From NCBI RefSeq assembly GCF_019578655.1, contig NC_063265.1:14804285-14868284 (forward strand): a DNA stretch of 64,000 nucleotides, in the 5' to 3' direction. A program made the position numbers and the translations under genes. Each line of letters opens with the position of its first letter. The stretch's first letter is position 1. The notes beneath the pieces are model-generated. The model worked only from the letters and a program-made list of their open reading frames with translations. It did no database searches and was not told where the DNA came from. Source of the stretch: Ricinus communis. Lineage: Eukaryota; Streptophyta; Magnoliopsida; Malpighiales; Euphorbiaceae. Below are positions 45,143 through 57,422 of the stretch, in pieces.

Positions 45143-45532
45143 CTACCATTCAGTGCTCATTCTTCTCCTTCTCCTGTCGCCTAGAATCGCCTGTAATTCT
45201 TCAGGTTGACAAGGGATCGAAAGAACTCCCTGCTGTTGGAATCCATATTCTTCTTCAGCTTGCTCCAGTAACTTCATGAATGCTGGATCACTAAGGTAGT
45301 CCAACTCCAGAACGAACCTCTTTGGTTCCCCACCCTTAACTGCAATTGCTGCAAAATGTCCTTGCCTCACGTCTTCTGGAAGCACTTTTGCAGCACTTAT
45401 CTGTTCATCAATGGTATCGAGGTTTGGTGCTTTAGATGCTGACGAATGCAGGAGACCCCGTTGTATCTTTCTAACGAAAAGCTTAAGCATCATTAAGCCT
45501 TTAACACTTTCTTCTCTGTTTCTGAAGGCCAT
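45143..45532 (-). CDS. SAUR family auxin-responsive protein
   Basis: An intronless gene of 129 residues. SAURs promote cell expansion by inhibiting PP2C.D phosphatases and so activating plasma-membrane proton pumps. The SAUR domain covers about 55-118: VLPEDVRQGHFAAIAVKGGE, KRFVLELDYLSDPAFMKLLE, AEEEYGFQQQGVLSIPCQP and EELQAIL. The N-terminal part has the KLFVRKIQRGLLHSSASKAP motif of the SAUR clade with a longer leader. The C-terminus adds a basic run, DRRRRRMSTEW. The ATG at 45532 is the first in frame and a TATA-like site lies about 100 bases upstream. The gene is intact and is the first of four SAUR-related loci in the next 15 kb. Confidence 0.93.
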   Translation of the reverse strand: MAFRNREESVKGLMMLKLFVRKIQRGLLHSSASKAPNLDTIDEQISAAKVLPEDVRQGHFAAIAVKGGEPKRFVLELDYLSDPAFMKLLEQAEEEYGFQQQGVLSIPCQPEELQAILGDRRRRRMSTEW

Positions 45533-45633
45533 GGGAGATGGTAGAATGCAGTCACAACTTTGTGTAGAATCTATTAGTTCTCGTGCTTTTCTTCTTCTCT
45601 TATTTTAATGAATTTGGAGACTCTGATGGGGAA

Positions 45634-45639
45634 TATATA
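45634..45639 (-). promoter_or_regulatory. TATA box of the 45-kb SAUR gene
   Basis: TATATA on the - strand, about 100 bases before the ATG. Confidence 0.5.
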
Positions 45640-48600
45640 ATGGGCTGTTAAGGGAACTGGAAGCAAAGCTGAAATTTCTCAATGGCAGCATGGGACCAAT
45701 TCATATATATATCATTTAATGCGATATTTGATTGTTCATCTTCCACATCCTTTATCTGTAAATAATGGTGGGGTCTTTCAAACACGGTTTACCCCTCTAT
45801 TTAAAATCCTTGAGGATTACTTCTCCTCCTCTTTAATAATTTTAACTAGCATATCTAATGTAGGGGAGCTTCAGGGTTTGCTTTTATCCCTTAGTTTTTG
45901 TGGAATATAAGAATTTTAGCAGCTGAAATTTAATAGTTTTCACAGGATTTCAAATTTGAATCTCGGAAAAGGTTCTTTCAGAATCACACTGGTTCTTTAT
46001 AGGAAATCTGCCATAAAATTGTTAAACTAAAATATGGAGCAATACTGAAAATAAACTATTACAAGCATAGATATTGAGACAAATAAATAATTCTAAAACC
46101 TAAAAGCTTTAGATCCCTAATACTATTTAAGGATTTGAGCTCTAAATAAAATAAAAAATAACACTTCTCCTAAACCAGCAAGAATCAGGAGTAAGACTCA
46201 ACAATAAAACTATAGGCTCATAAAGAAATCTAAACCAGTATTCCAGCAAAATCAGAAATTATAAAAATACCCCTAAATTTTGGAATTGTATAATAATATT
46301 ATCTAATTCTAAATTTCTAAGTTCTTTAAACTTTTTATTTTACTCAAAAAATGTTCTTATCTAGAAACCTCGGGTTTTGAAAATGTCTAAGGAATAAAAA
46401 ATATAAATACACTAAACTTCAATTTGATAAACTTATGAATCGTCGATGAAATTCAAAATATCAAATGATAAAAATTTTGGAGTTTTGATGCCAATATATA
46501 ATATGTGTTAGTCCTGTTAAAAAGAACATTTTAATGTCTTATGATATGAAATTAAATCCTCTATGACTAAAAGGTCTAATCCTGAGGATCTAATCTTAAT
46601 AGTTAATATTTCAGGACCTCACTATTGGCTTAAAGTTTTCTTTTCAGGCTGATGGGTTTTTTGGTAACTATGTTCCTACTTAATTCTGACAAATAGTTAG
46701 AAGCAAATGCTGAAAGGGAAGGTGCAAGCTCAGCTACATGAGATAGTGTATCACTATCTTTGGCTCTTTAATCTTCTATTTGTATACGAGGGTCATTACT
46801 AATTGTGTTTTCATTTCCAAGAATGCTTATGTGTGTGAAGTTTAAACGACCGACGAAACATTTATACATGCTGACTAATGAGAGTTTTCTAGGGTTTCGG
46901 GCCTGTCGGCCTTCAGCATTTAATATTTTCAGACCCAATACTTGTGCAAATATGTTGACTTCTCATCTTCCTGCTGTACCAAATTTCAAATTGATGTTTT
47001 TTCCAGAGAAAGATATGGAAGTTTTTGGGAGTGAGAACCAGCTTTTTAACATTTTAGGGACTCTGGTATTTCTTCTTATTGTATCTATTCATGCATTCTA
47101 TTTTGAGTAATGATATCTGCAATTTATCAATTATTTTATAGTAATTAATTAACTAATTGTTTTTTTATTATGGATTTTATATCAATCATTTTTATTTTTA
47201 TTTTGTAAATATTTAAAATCATTATTCATATAATAGATTATTATACCAATAAAATGTTTATACATTTATGCATGTGCGTGTGCTGCGTGAATTATTATCC
47301 AGGATTTGTCCCATTAGATTAATAGCTCAGTAGCATATACACTATAGAAAGCGAGATGTTCAGATCATATGTACATAAAACCAAAAAGAAAAGAAAACAA
47401 TGGAAAATAAAGAAAGAAAGAAAATTGAGATTGGTTCAAACTTAGGAACTATGGAGCAAAAAATTAGAAATAAACTACTGTGAAAAAAAAGCAATATCAG
47501 TTCAAACTTTGCAGTGAAACATAAATAATTTTGATATAAATTTCTTTTGGTAAAAAACCAAAGGAATCATTTAACTGCTAAAAAAAGAAAAAAACAGAGC
47601 CATTGTGCTCAAAATACAAACAAAAACTCATATGCCTCTCCAACGATCTACAACCCAAGACATGTTAGATTAATGATTGCAAAAAGAAGCATAAAATGTA
47701 GATTAATTCTTTTTTTTCGTTGAATTGTCATTTCATTTGAAAGACTTAATGTCCCTTCTTTTTCTTCTTTTTATTGAAATGTCATTTCATTTGGAGTTAT
47801 GGGACCCCATGCTTCATTATATAAAGAATTGTGAGATATGACTCGTTTTTACAGCCTTGCTACTCGGCTCTCCTCTCTCTCTCTCTCGTGTACTGGTGCA
47901 GTTTCCTGTTAGAACCCTAATTGATAGAGTTCTGATAGAAATAAAATATCAGTAGATACGCATATACTTTAAGGATTAGTACTTATGTACCTCATAAGAA
48001 TCTTGAAACGAAATCTAGGAAGTTGATTCTTTTTTACCCAAGAACAGCTAAATAGTTAATACAATAAAATCAGTGTGCAGAACACTGATTGTTATTACTG
48101 GCATCATGCTGTCTGATGGCAGGACAGCAGGGAAAGATACATTGACCATTGCGTCCAATCTAAATTGTTTTAAAGATTTCTGCAATTCCATAACAGCTGT
48201 ATCATGCAATACAAGGGATATTGCCTTGGGAAAGTGACCTAGCATGGTATGGAGTTATACACTTGTTGGCAAAATTACAGGTTAATTAGCTCCATCCATT
48301 GTAAGAAAATTCTTTTTTTCTTGTGTTAGATGATAGGATATACCTTTAGCTTAGTTTACAAATCACAGTTCTCACGATTTTAATGGTCTTAGCAACTATC
48401 TTACCTTGAGCCACTCGGGTTAGATTATGAATAAATATACCTCAGGACTATGGTCTTTAACCCTTCCAATGCAGAAACGTTTTTGTCTTCTCATAATGTT
48501 GAAAATTTACATAAATTTCATAACTTGTGGATTGCTAAAATCACAATTGCAGTAAGCTAACTTTTCCGACAGCTTGTCATGGCTAGGTTACTGCAGGAGT

Positions 48601-49664
48601 CAAAAGAGTTCATCCTTTTTACACTTCACGCAATACAATTTTTACGGCTTCTTATCTATCATGTATTGTTTAATATATAGTTAGAGATATACACTAAACA
48701 TAGCAAGATATTTCTAAATTCATTCACATGCATATTCCCGTTTCTGAAACCATGGGTAGTACTAGTACCGAATTTGGTAAGCGATGAGTAGTAGCTGGTT
48801 GGCTGGATAAAGCGAAAGGTGTTCATGCATGATTAATACCTTATCCTTTCGCAATCTAAATTTGTGGGATATACAGATGCAGGTGCTAGATTGCGACTCT
48901 TTGGCCTCTATTTCATGTGGCTGATCAGTGATCAAGGACATGGTTTCTTTCTGTGGTCTGAAAAAAAAATACAAAACCGGAATTAATCTCCAGTGACAGT
49001 TTACGGAATAAATACTGATTCTGTTAACAAAGAGTTCAGACTGTCATATATCTACTTTTGAAGGTCAATCATGCTAAGAAGTGATGCTTTAGGGGTGTAG
49101 TAACTCAAAGAATTAGTCTCATTTATGAATTTAAGATTCAAAGTTCGACGTTTTATAACCTGACACGTGAATGCTTTTATATCGTCGTACATAGCTGGCC
49201 CCAAGTTCGGACAGAACATGAGGATTGTATTAAGTGACAACCATTGTAAAACATTGTTCAAAAAAAAAAAAAAAAACACTGTAAAACTGTAATAAAATAA
49301 AAATGTGAGAACAAAATGATGGATTGAACGAAAAATGAGAGGAAGATAAGACTGCAATCTCTTTGAAGTTGTGGTCTAGGGGGAATATCTAGGTTTCGAT
49401 GGTTAGGGTTAAGGATGGATGCACATTTTACGCCAGATAACGAACTGCTAATGATCTAGGATTAATGTTGGGAAAACCTGAAAAGAATTCTCTAACTGGG
49501 GAAGATTGGGGATACTGATCGGTGCTTGCTGCAAGTTTTCTGTTTTTGTTATCTAAAGAAAATAACATCTCTGATACCTGAAGCAATCCTTGAAATATAA
49601 CAGTTTATTACAAGAGAAAGAAGAATAAAAAAGACATATCCTGAATTTTACAGCTGAACAGAAA
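45640..49664. other. Gene-free region between SAUR loci
   Basis: I find no supported gene. Open frames at 46805-47110 (+) and 48048-48245 (-) have no family resemblance that I recognise. The second keeps a reasonably protein-like composition and could be a fragment of an old gene or element. The rest is AT-rich. Confidence 0.5.
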
Positions 49665-49873
49665 GCAAAGAGCAAGTGCAATAGCATAAGACAATCCATA
49701 GTTTTCCTCTGCCTGCAGGTCTAGCAACCTTACGAATGCAGGGTTATCTATGTAGCTTAATTTTATAGCAGACCTTGTCACTTCCTCACATTTTAATTGC
49801 ATAAACTACAAACATCCTTCTCTTGTAGCATTAAGGTTAGGTTCTTCCTGGTCAAGATTGGTAGCACCATTCA
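49665..49873 (-). pseudogene. SAUR pseudogene, badly decayed
   Basis: The - strand reads IKLSYIDNPAFVRLLDL, AEENYGL, then SYAIALALC. This matches the SAUR core (K-L-S-Y-x-x-N-P-A-F-x-x-L-L, A-E-E-x-Y-G-F, A-L-A-x-P-C). The part before it (NGATNLDQEEPNLNATREG) runs into a stop, the middle of the domain (G-H-F-A-V) is missing, and the usual Pro-Cys is lost. It is not a working SAUR. Confidence 0.65.
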
Positions 49874-52081
49874 TTGAAATGACACACTATACCAACGAGT
49901 TGAATGCTTCCTTCATGTTCTTCATTCTAAATGAGTATAAGTATTTTTGTGACTTATCCTTTGTGGATTCTAAAAGAGAAATGGAAACCACAACTGAGAT
50001 TTTCTGAGCATGCATGGGCCATTTAACGTGGAAGTAGTGATGTATTATTGAATGCAATAATTGATAGTTCATCTTCCTGGTTTTCCTGCAGATGGTAGGG
50101 TCTTATATAACACGTACGGTATGTATGTACACTTCAGATTTCTTAGTCTTAGACAAGCAATTTCCACATCTAATCTTAGATATTAAATTGTGTCATTTTT
50201 AAGTGGTTATTCCTCCTCTATCCTGTTCAAATTGTTCTCAAGCCAAGTCAAGTCAATATATATCAGGCTTGAGCTCTGTTCAATTCAAAAAACTTGAGGC
50301 TCAAAACTAAGAGCTTAATTTTCTTTTTCAAGTATCTAATCCAGTTAACTCAGTATCCATCTTATCTTTTCACATTTAAATTCGAAGAAATTAAATATTT
50401 AAAATATTTAAATTTAATTCGTTCTATTCGATTGTAAATATAAATATAAATATAAATATTAATATTGAATTAAAATACAAATTAAATTGAATAAGTTTAC
50501 AGGAGATTGAATTCAAAACCGAATAATATATATATATATATTCTTATATCTTATATTGAATAAAAATATAAAAATATTTGGATAAGGTAGGAAGCTACTT
50601 GAATGGAGTATTTTTAACACTCGATTATTCGAACTACCCCATCTCCAGCTTGAGTTGATAACGATGCAATCAAATTTTCGTATTTTGTGGGTCGAGTACC
50701 AAGTACATAGTAACCCATTGAAACCCCACACCAGTGAAAGAAGATGACAAGCAACTATTATACTATGCATGTATGTAGCTGAAATACCTGACATGGCAAT
50801 GGCGGGATTGTGATTTATTCCCGTATGCGAATCCTTTGATTGCCTCGACCTAGACTGAAGGAATTGGAACAGTAGGCATCTTAATGCTTTTTCTGAAGGA
50901 AATAGTAATAGGAACAGCGAGCAAATACCTAATTAAACAACTCTGATGGAAGAGAAACTGCATGAGGGGAATGGACAGAACAGAATTAATTGCAAAAGAA
51001 TACAGAATCTGGATTATTGTTTTGAAATCAGAAATTTCATTGAGTAGATTTGGGTGTGTATGTGGGATCAGCATCAATTATGTATGTTGGAACTTGGAAT
51101 TTAAAACAATAAAAAATAAAAAAAGTAAAAAGTCCCACAGTGGTGATGCTGGAGGGTCCGTCTTAAGTGATTATGAACAATTACGTAAGTCTAGTTTAAT
51201 CTGATAAAAATCCAAATTTGAATGATTTAAATTTAATTTGAGCTAAAGGCTGGCAAATGATGGTATCTTTAACTGACAACTGGCTCATGTAATAAAACCA
51301 GACTAACTGTATTTGGCTAATAATGTAAAGCTGAGTTGGGACATTTACATTTGAAAGGTTTGTAGACCGTTAAATAATTATAAAATATAAAAAAACTAGT
51401 CAATCAAAAGTTATAATATTTAATTTTTCTTGTTTTTAAAATATCTAATTCTTAGTTTATATAATATTTAATTTATCTCGTTTTTTAAATATCTAACTCT
51501 TTTATATATATATATATATATAATTATATTTTAACATTAAATAATAAAAATATAATTAATTATTTAAAATTTATCTATTTATTTAATATATAAATATGAT
51601 CATACATATATTTAGAATAAATAAAAAAATTTCTTTAAATTAAATAATATGTTATTATATATCGTAAATCTCACAAATTGTGTTAGAAATTTTCTTTAAA
51701 TTAAGTAGTGTGCTATTATAAATCATAAATTTCACAAATCGTGTGTAATTTTTGTGTTATCAATGAATTTGTTGCTCTCTTGACATTTCTCATCCTCAAA
51801 ACTGCAAGAAAAGCTCCTTCTACAAATAACTAAATAAATTAATGGTGCCACCATACAACAGGATAAGATTACTCGTCTTGAAGAGCTTGCTTCTCATGGA
51901 TTATTTTGAACTCTTTCATGTCTTCTCTGAACTGCATGCTTATCTACCAAGTGCTTCTTTCACATGAGTTTCGCTTGTTAAAGTGTACTTGATTAGTTGC
52001 AGAGTCTATTTTAGAAAAAGAGAAGTCTCCAACAGGGGACCATGCTTGAGTTAAGTGTTTTCACATCCCCACTTGTATACC

Positions 52082-52120
<39 letters not shown>

Positions 52121-52865
52121 GTCTCTGTGCTTCTGCCTTACTTAAAAGAAACAAGTGCCTATTCACTACAAGCAGAAGCCGCCTGCCTACAGGACATAAT
52201 ACACCACTAATGGACTTATTGGTGCCTACTCACATTACCACTTGTTTTTTCTGATCTGTGTCATGCTGATCTAAATTCTCTAGGGTTCCAGAAAAGTGGG
52301 CAGTTCTTAGATAACAACTATATTATGACCATTTATCCGTTTCCGTTTCCCATTAAATTCTTGCTGCAATGCTCTTCTTTGACAAGTAAAATATCATGGT
52401 TCTTATAAATTCAGAATTCGTTGCTCATAATGAACAAGTCAATGTTTGGTATGGGACGGTCGATTATTGCTATATGCATGAATAAAAGATAGAAACAAGA
52501 GGAACAGTCGAGGAATCATTGTAAACAAATTGGATAACATTACCAGCTGTACAAGAAGAAACGCAGTGCAAGAACACAAAGAATTTTAAGTTTACGAGAA
52601 AAGAGAATAGCTCAAATATATTTTGAGGGATAGATCTTTTTTCCCAAATATACTGATAAACAAATTCATCAGAAATTTTAGATTAAACAGATGGAACTCA
52701 CGAGAAGTCTTATCTTGTAATAATAATTTTTGAGCGAAGTCTAAGCAGCTAATTAAAACTTACTTATCATGTCAGTTATAAAGTAAACTTCAACACTTAT
52801 AATGACTTAGACATATGCTAAAACTTTTCATATGCAAAAAGTACAAAAGGACAACAATTGCCACC
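49874..52865. other. Gene-free AT-rich region
   Basis: No gene is supported. A CT microsatellite is at 52085-52112. Around 50230-50340 and 50600-50680 there are aagccaagtcaagtc and gcttgag motifs resembling the element at 19990-21255, possibly another degenerate copy. A TATA-run is at about 51502-51522. Confidence 0.45.
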
Positions 52866-52976
52866 ATGGTTTTCCAATCATTGGTATTCTTCTTATTCAC
52901 CATCATTTTCCTCTCCAACCAAGCAAGCTTAATATCATCATCCTCATGTGCAAAAAATCTCAAACACCTGAATTGA
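52866..52976 (+). CDS. Small open frame with signal-peptide-like start (36 residues)
   Basis: The ATG has a strong context (ccaccATGG). The product begins MVFQSLVFFLFTIIFLSNQA, a textbook signal peptide with a hydrophobic core, then SLISSSSCAKNLKHLN and stop. It is too short to assign to any family. It may be the first exon or the broken remains of a secreted protein gene. I cannot tell whether it is expressed. Confidence 0.3.
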   Translation: MVFQSLVFFLFTIIFLSNQASLISSSSCAKNLKHLN

Positions 52977-53351
52977 GTATCTGTAGGAGAGATATATATA
53001 ATTTATTTCAGCAACTTGACTAGTGTTTTAAATACGTCTGGACCCATATATAAGATATTTTTTAGTATCTTAAATGTTTCGGCATCTAATTTTTTCTTTT
53101 ACTTGTCGCATTACTGTTGAATTCGATCAATGTCTCTCAATAGACCAACAAACATGAAGCAAGAAACAAGAAAGTTATATAGCTGGCATATATCCTACAA
53201 AAAATGCTAATGCATTTCTATGAATATTATAATGGTTCTTTAGTACGGAACTATAATCCTAGACGGAGACTTTTAACTATCATATTATTAATTTAGATTT
53301 ATACTTAGTGTACGCCTCAAGTCCAATGAATCATTTGTATGCAAAATTGTA

Positions 53352-53904
53352 GGCCAAATGACATTAAAATTCAACCTTTACATATAGTTATTGCAAATTT
53401 AGTCTATTTTTTTAATTTTTACTTAAATAGTATGATTTACCTAATTAATTGTAATTATAGCCAAATTAAAATCTCATTCAAAAGAGGATAATGTGGCAAA
53501 TAATGTGTCATTATTTATTATCAACAACTTAAAAGTCATTGCCATATATATATATATATATATATACACATCAACACGAGTTACTAAAGGCAAGTTACAA
53601 AAATGAACAAAAAAGTAAATGACAAGTAAACATCATGAATCAAGAAGAATAATGAAGATTGAAGTCATTTCTTTCCTCACTTTCATCGTGATTTTATGCA
53701 TTTTTTAAGAGACAAACGATATTGGTAAAATAAAAAGAGGTTAGTATCTAGAGTTAAGAGAGAGTAGTATCCAATTTTGACTAAAATTTAATTTAGCTAC
53801 AATTGCAACTAATTAGTCAAATCATACCATTTAAATAAAAAATTTAAAAAATAGACTAAATTTGTAAAAAAAATAAATGTTTAAATTTTTAATGTTATTA
53901 GGCC
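53352..53904. mobile_element. Foldback element with inverted arms of about 120 bp
   Basis: The left arm (53352-53473) and the right arm (53779-53904) are imperfect inverted copies. The shared core reads aaatttagtctattttttt and then a stretch ending agtatgattt on the left, with its inverse on the right. Both arms begin at the outside with ggcc. The centre holds a TA microsatellite (53543-53566) and no real gene. This fits a long-TIR non-autonomous element (Mutator-like or foldback). Confidence 0.65.
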
Positions 53905-54873
53905 GAAATTATATTAGATATTCTTAGAATCTCATCTAGTGGAGCCTTATATCATGCACCCAGGCCACACTATAATGTGCTCCGGTTAGATGTGAAAAAT
54001 TACGACGCACACTTTTTTTTGAATTTATGTTCATTAATTCAGTATTGAGTGTTCATTAACTATGTTCATTAAACATATACTTAATGTTCATTATTTATTA
54101 ATTTTATTTTATTAAAAAGATATTTATAGTACAGTATAAATATTTGTAAGATAACTATAGCTTGACCTTTTTTTTTTGTTTATTAACTGTAAAGATGATT
54201 TATTTTATGTCTATGTTATATATATTTGTTTCAAAAATTAATGAAATGGTATTCATTAATGATGAATATTTATTAACAAACTAATGAATATTATGTTTAC
54301 AAATGATGAAAACTTATATCAATTATAAAAATATTTCAATATGCATCATACAAACAATGAATCTAACTTTCATAAAGAATCAATATCATTTTCATTTGAA
54401 AATAAATATTTTATAGTGATTTGAGATATGTATATAAAGTTATAACTACCGAATTGATAATAACAAATTAATAAACATGTAAATCATAAATAATAAAAAA
54501 AATTTACAAGAATAATGAGCATTTAAAAATTAACATAATGCAAAATGAACATCATTATAGTAAGTAATAAATATTATCTTATAAATGATGAAAATTGATA
54601 TCCATTATAAAAATATAATACTTTTAATTATGAAATTAACAATTATATATGGATAAAATCTTTAAAATTGTCATGTGAAAAAAATTATTTTATTCACTAA
54701 TAATATAAAATTTTAGTATGTGAAGATTCCCTAAAAACTATATTATATTAATTTTAATAGACAATTATTTTATTATTTACCGAAAGTATATCGATTTTAA
54801 TTTTCTAGAGTATGAGATGAAAAAATAAAAAATAATGTGTTACTAATTATATTAATTTTTAAATTTTATTTAC

Positions 54874-54910
<37 letters not shown>

Positions 54911-56343
54911 ATTTTACGATTTAAATTTTTTTTAACATGTGTTATTATATTTTAACATATTTTGACATATATATTTACTTTAACACAAAAATTTAAATTT
55001 ATATATAAAAGAATTAAAAAATATTAAAAATATTTAATTTATTATTATTTATAAAAATATTATAAATATTTATAAAATATAAAAAATCTATTTTAATTTT
55101 ATTTATAAATTTAATTTATATTATTATTTAAAATCAAAATAATTATGACAATCACACCCAATGTGTAAGTAAAAGTTATTTTCATAAATATAAAAATATT
55201 TAATTAATTTATATTTTAAAATACATTAATTTTTTATAATTCATTTATTATAAATTCAGTTGTATAAAACAAAAAGAACTGAAAAAGCGGGACTGCTGTC
55301 CCGCACGTATCCCTACCTCCGGTCTATACTGCAAGGTGGACGGGTGCTGCTGGGCATAATTTGCGTCGTCTAGCAGCTGAAATTTGGTATCTGCTAATAG
55401 AAACTATCATCAGATTATTAAATGTGAAAGGACATCTTAGACATTAACTAGTTGATGCTAAAGGGGCACAAAGTAATCTCATAAATTAAAAATTCATTTA
55501 ATTAAGTAATGCATTATCTAGAGAATTTACAAGAACAAATTAAATTCAAGAAGAAACCCCCCAAAGAACTCGCAAACCACACACATAAACAAACAAGTAG
55601 AAATATAACCAAGTTTACATGTGTTCATCTAAAGAATTTCTTAATCATTAGTAAGAATAAAAGAATGATCCATGCGTCACATGCAGATTTTTCTTTTCTA
55701 TTGATAAATTTTACGTACAAAAGGGCTCTCTAATCTTTGCTAAGACATCTGCCAAATAACATCGATTTGTTTAGCCAGAAAATCTCGCATTAAACAGACC
55801 ACATTAAGCAGTGTTAGAATTAATTAAGCAGAACACAATTAGTTGTTGAGTTATTATATAGTTTTTGCTGTAACTCTTTAAGTAAAAGAACAGGTTTATA
55901 CTGGGTTGTGACATTGAAGTTCATGGGGTCATGGTGGAGCCACCACATGGTTATGACAAAAACCATTAAAATGAATATACAACATGGAACGCAATCTCTG
56001 CCAAGTTTCTACATAATTTAATGAAAGCGTGTGCACAATTCATATGAGCTTCACTCATTCAAGACTCATAATTTTAGCCTAATCTATGGTTTTGGCCTGA
56101 GGTTTTATGTCGTCCTTAAGGAGCTTAAGTACTACTGGTGGTACTACATGGATGATGCATGGCTTGGAACAGTGGAGTCGTTGCCTTTTTATATGTGTTT
56201 TGTTCTACTATGTAGTTGGAATGTAGAATTATCAGCATAATACCTTTTAAAGTGACAATGGGGGCTTCTTGGTGTCACACAGAACAAATTCTTAAGGTGT
56301 ATAATTGATGACACCATATCTCATGTTGATTATGGACTTAAAT
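53905..56343. other. Very AT-rich gene-free region with one GC-rich patch
   Basis: From 54000 to 55260 the DNA is almost only A and T, with a TA run at about 54879-54905. A sharp GC-rich patch follows at about 55285-55345 (gggactgctgtcccgcacg). A segment at 55932-55970 is repeated at 58010-58048. No gene was recognised. Confidence 0.5.
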
Positions 56344-56854
56344 CTTATAAAGTTCAATATCATTTTTTCCTTTTGAAGGCTCTTTTCTTATAAAAGATAA
56401 AATCGTAAGGTCATAAATTGAAGAAGCAGATAATACCTCAAGAGCAGGTCATGACCTAGTCTATGAGTTGGTTCATTATTATTAGCACCGTTTGTGAGAA
56501 GGCTCTTGCCGAGTCCAAGTTTTCTTGACTGGAAAGACATATGATGACAGTATATCCCGCATTGACTAAAAGTCAAAATAACCTGAACCTTATAAGATTC
56601 AATATCATTTTTCCCCCACGAGTACTCTTTTTTATAAAAGATAAAATCGTGAGGCCATGAGCTGTAAAAGATGACAATATCTTAAGACCAGGTCATGATA
56701 TGGTTTATAGATTAGTCCGTTTTCAATAATGATCATAGATAGATGTTGGTTTATAGATTAGTCTGTTTTCAATAATGATCATAGATAGATGTAACTCGAA
56801 AAACATAAAGAGATTGTTCCATTTCGACTAGTCATTGTTCCATTTTGACTAGTC
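56344..56854. repeat. Nested direct repeats of 245, 46 and 21 bp
   Basis: A 245-bp spacing separates two diverged copies beginning cttataaagttcaatatc (56344) and cttataagattcaatatc (56589), both containing ataaaagataaaatcgt and accaggtcatga-like sequence. Inside and after the second copy are a 46-bp tandem pair (56702-56747 and 56748-56793, one mismatch seen) and a 21-bp pair (56813-56833 and 56834-56854). It may derive from a retroelement LTR, but no diagnostic end is visible. Confidence 0.75.
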
Positions 56855-57132
56855 TATAATGCCAACGGTGATACTGAATAAGAACTCTATCTATGTGTTT
56901 AATTATGTTTCTTTCAACAATTGACAAGTGCTTAATTGATGTTCCAGAAATATCCAAAACCTGATGATGTAGAGAATTTTGTTGTTGGATTCTAGATAAT
57001 CAAGCAGGCTAGTGCAAAAGCAATCAAATATGAAAAGCTAATCATGAGAAAAAGCATACACCAAATCACCAATACAAACATATTCATTTTCTTACAAACT
57101 ATCAATGCTAGCTAGAAACACTAAAGATTCTG

Positions 57133-57422
57133 ATCCATTCATCAGGTCGACAAGGAACGGCAAGAGCTTCATTCTGTGAGAATCCATATTCCGCCTCAGC
57201 TAGTTTAGCAACTTTACAAATTCCGGGTTAGTGTAATAAGTCACTCAATCCTATAATAAACCTTTCAATTTCCTCACTGTTTATGGCAAAAACGGCAAAT
57301 TCCCCTTCCTTCACATCATTCGGCACCACTGCCTTCACATCTTTGACATCATCAAGTCCTTTATGGATGAAGAATGAGAGACCCTTCTGTATCTTTCCAA
57401 TGAGAATGTACCCTAAGCATCG
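57133..57422 (-). pseudogene. SAUR pseudogene
   Basis: The - strand shows LGYILIGKIQKGLSFF, then KAVVPNDVKEGEFAVFAINS and EEIERFIIGLSD, then after a shift YTNPEFVKLL, and after another shift LAEAEYGFSQ and NEALAVPCRPDEW. All parts of a SAUR are present, but at least two small indels break the frame in the domain centre (about 57225-57240 and 57200-57215). The only ATG near the start is also out of frame. It is younger in decay than the relic at 49665-49873. Confidence 0.8.

Noticed and set aside
48048..48245. A 65-codon - strand frame with protein-like composition
   Set aside because: I could not match it to any family, splice signals are not evident, and it could be chance; left unannotated.
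52042..52254. A 70-codon frame with Leu-Ser repeats
   Set aside because: Its core is the CT microsatellite at 52085-52112; nothing else in it resembles a protein family.
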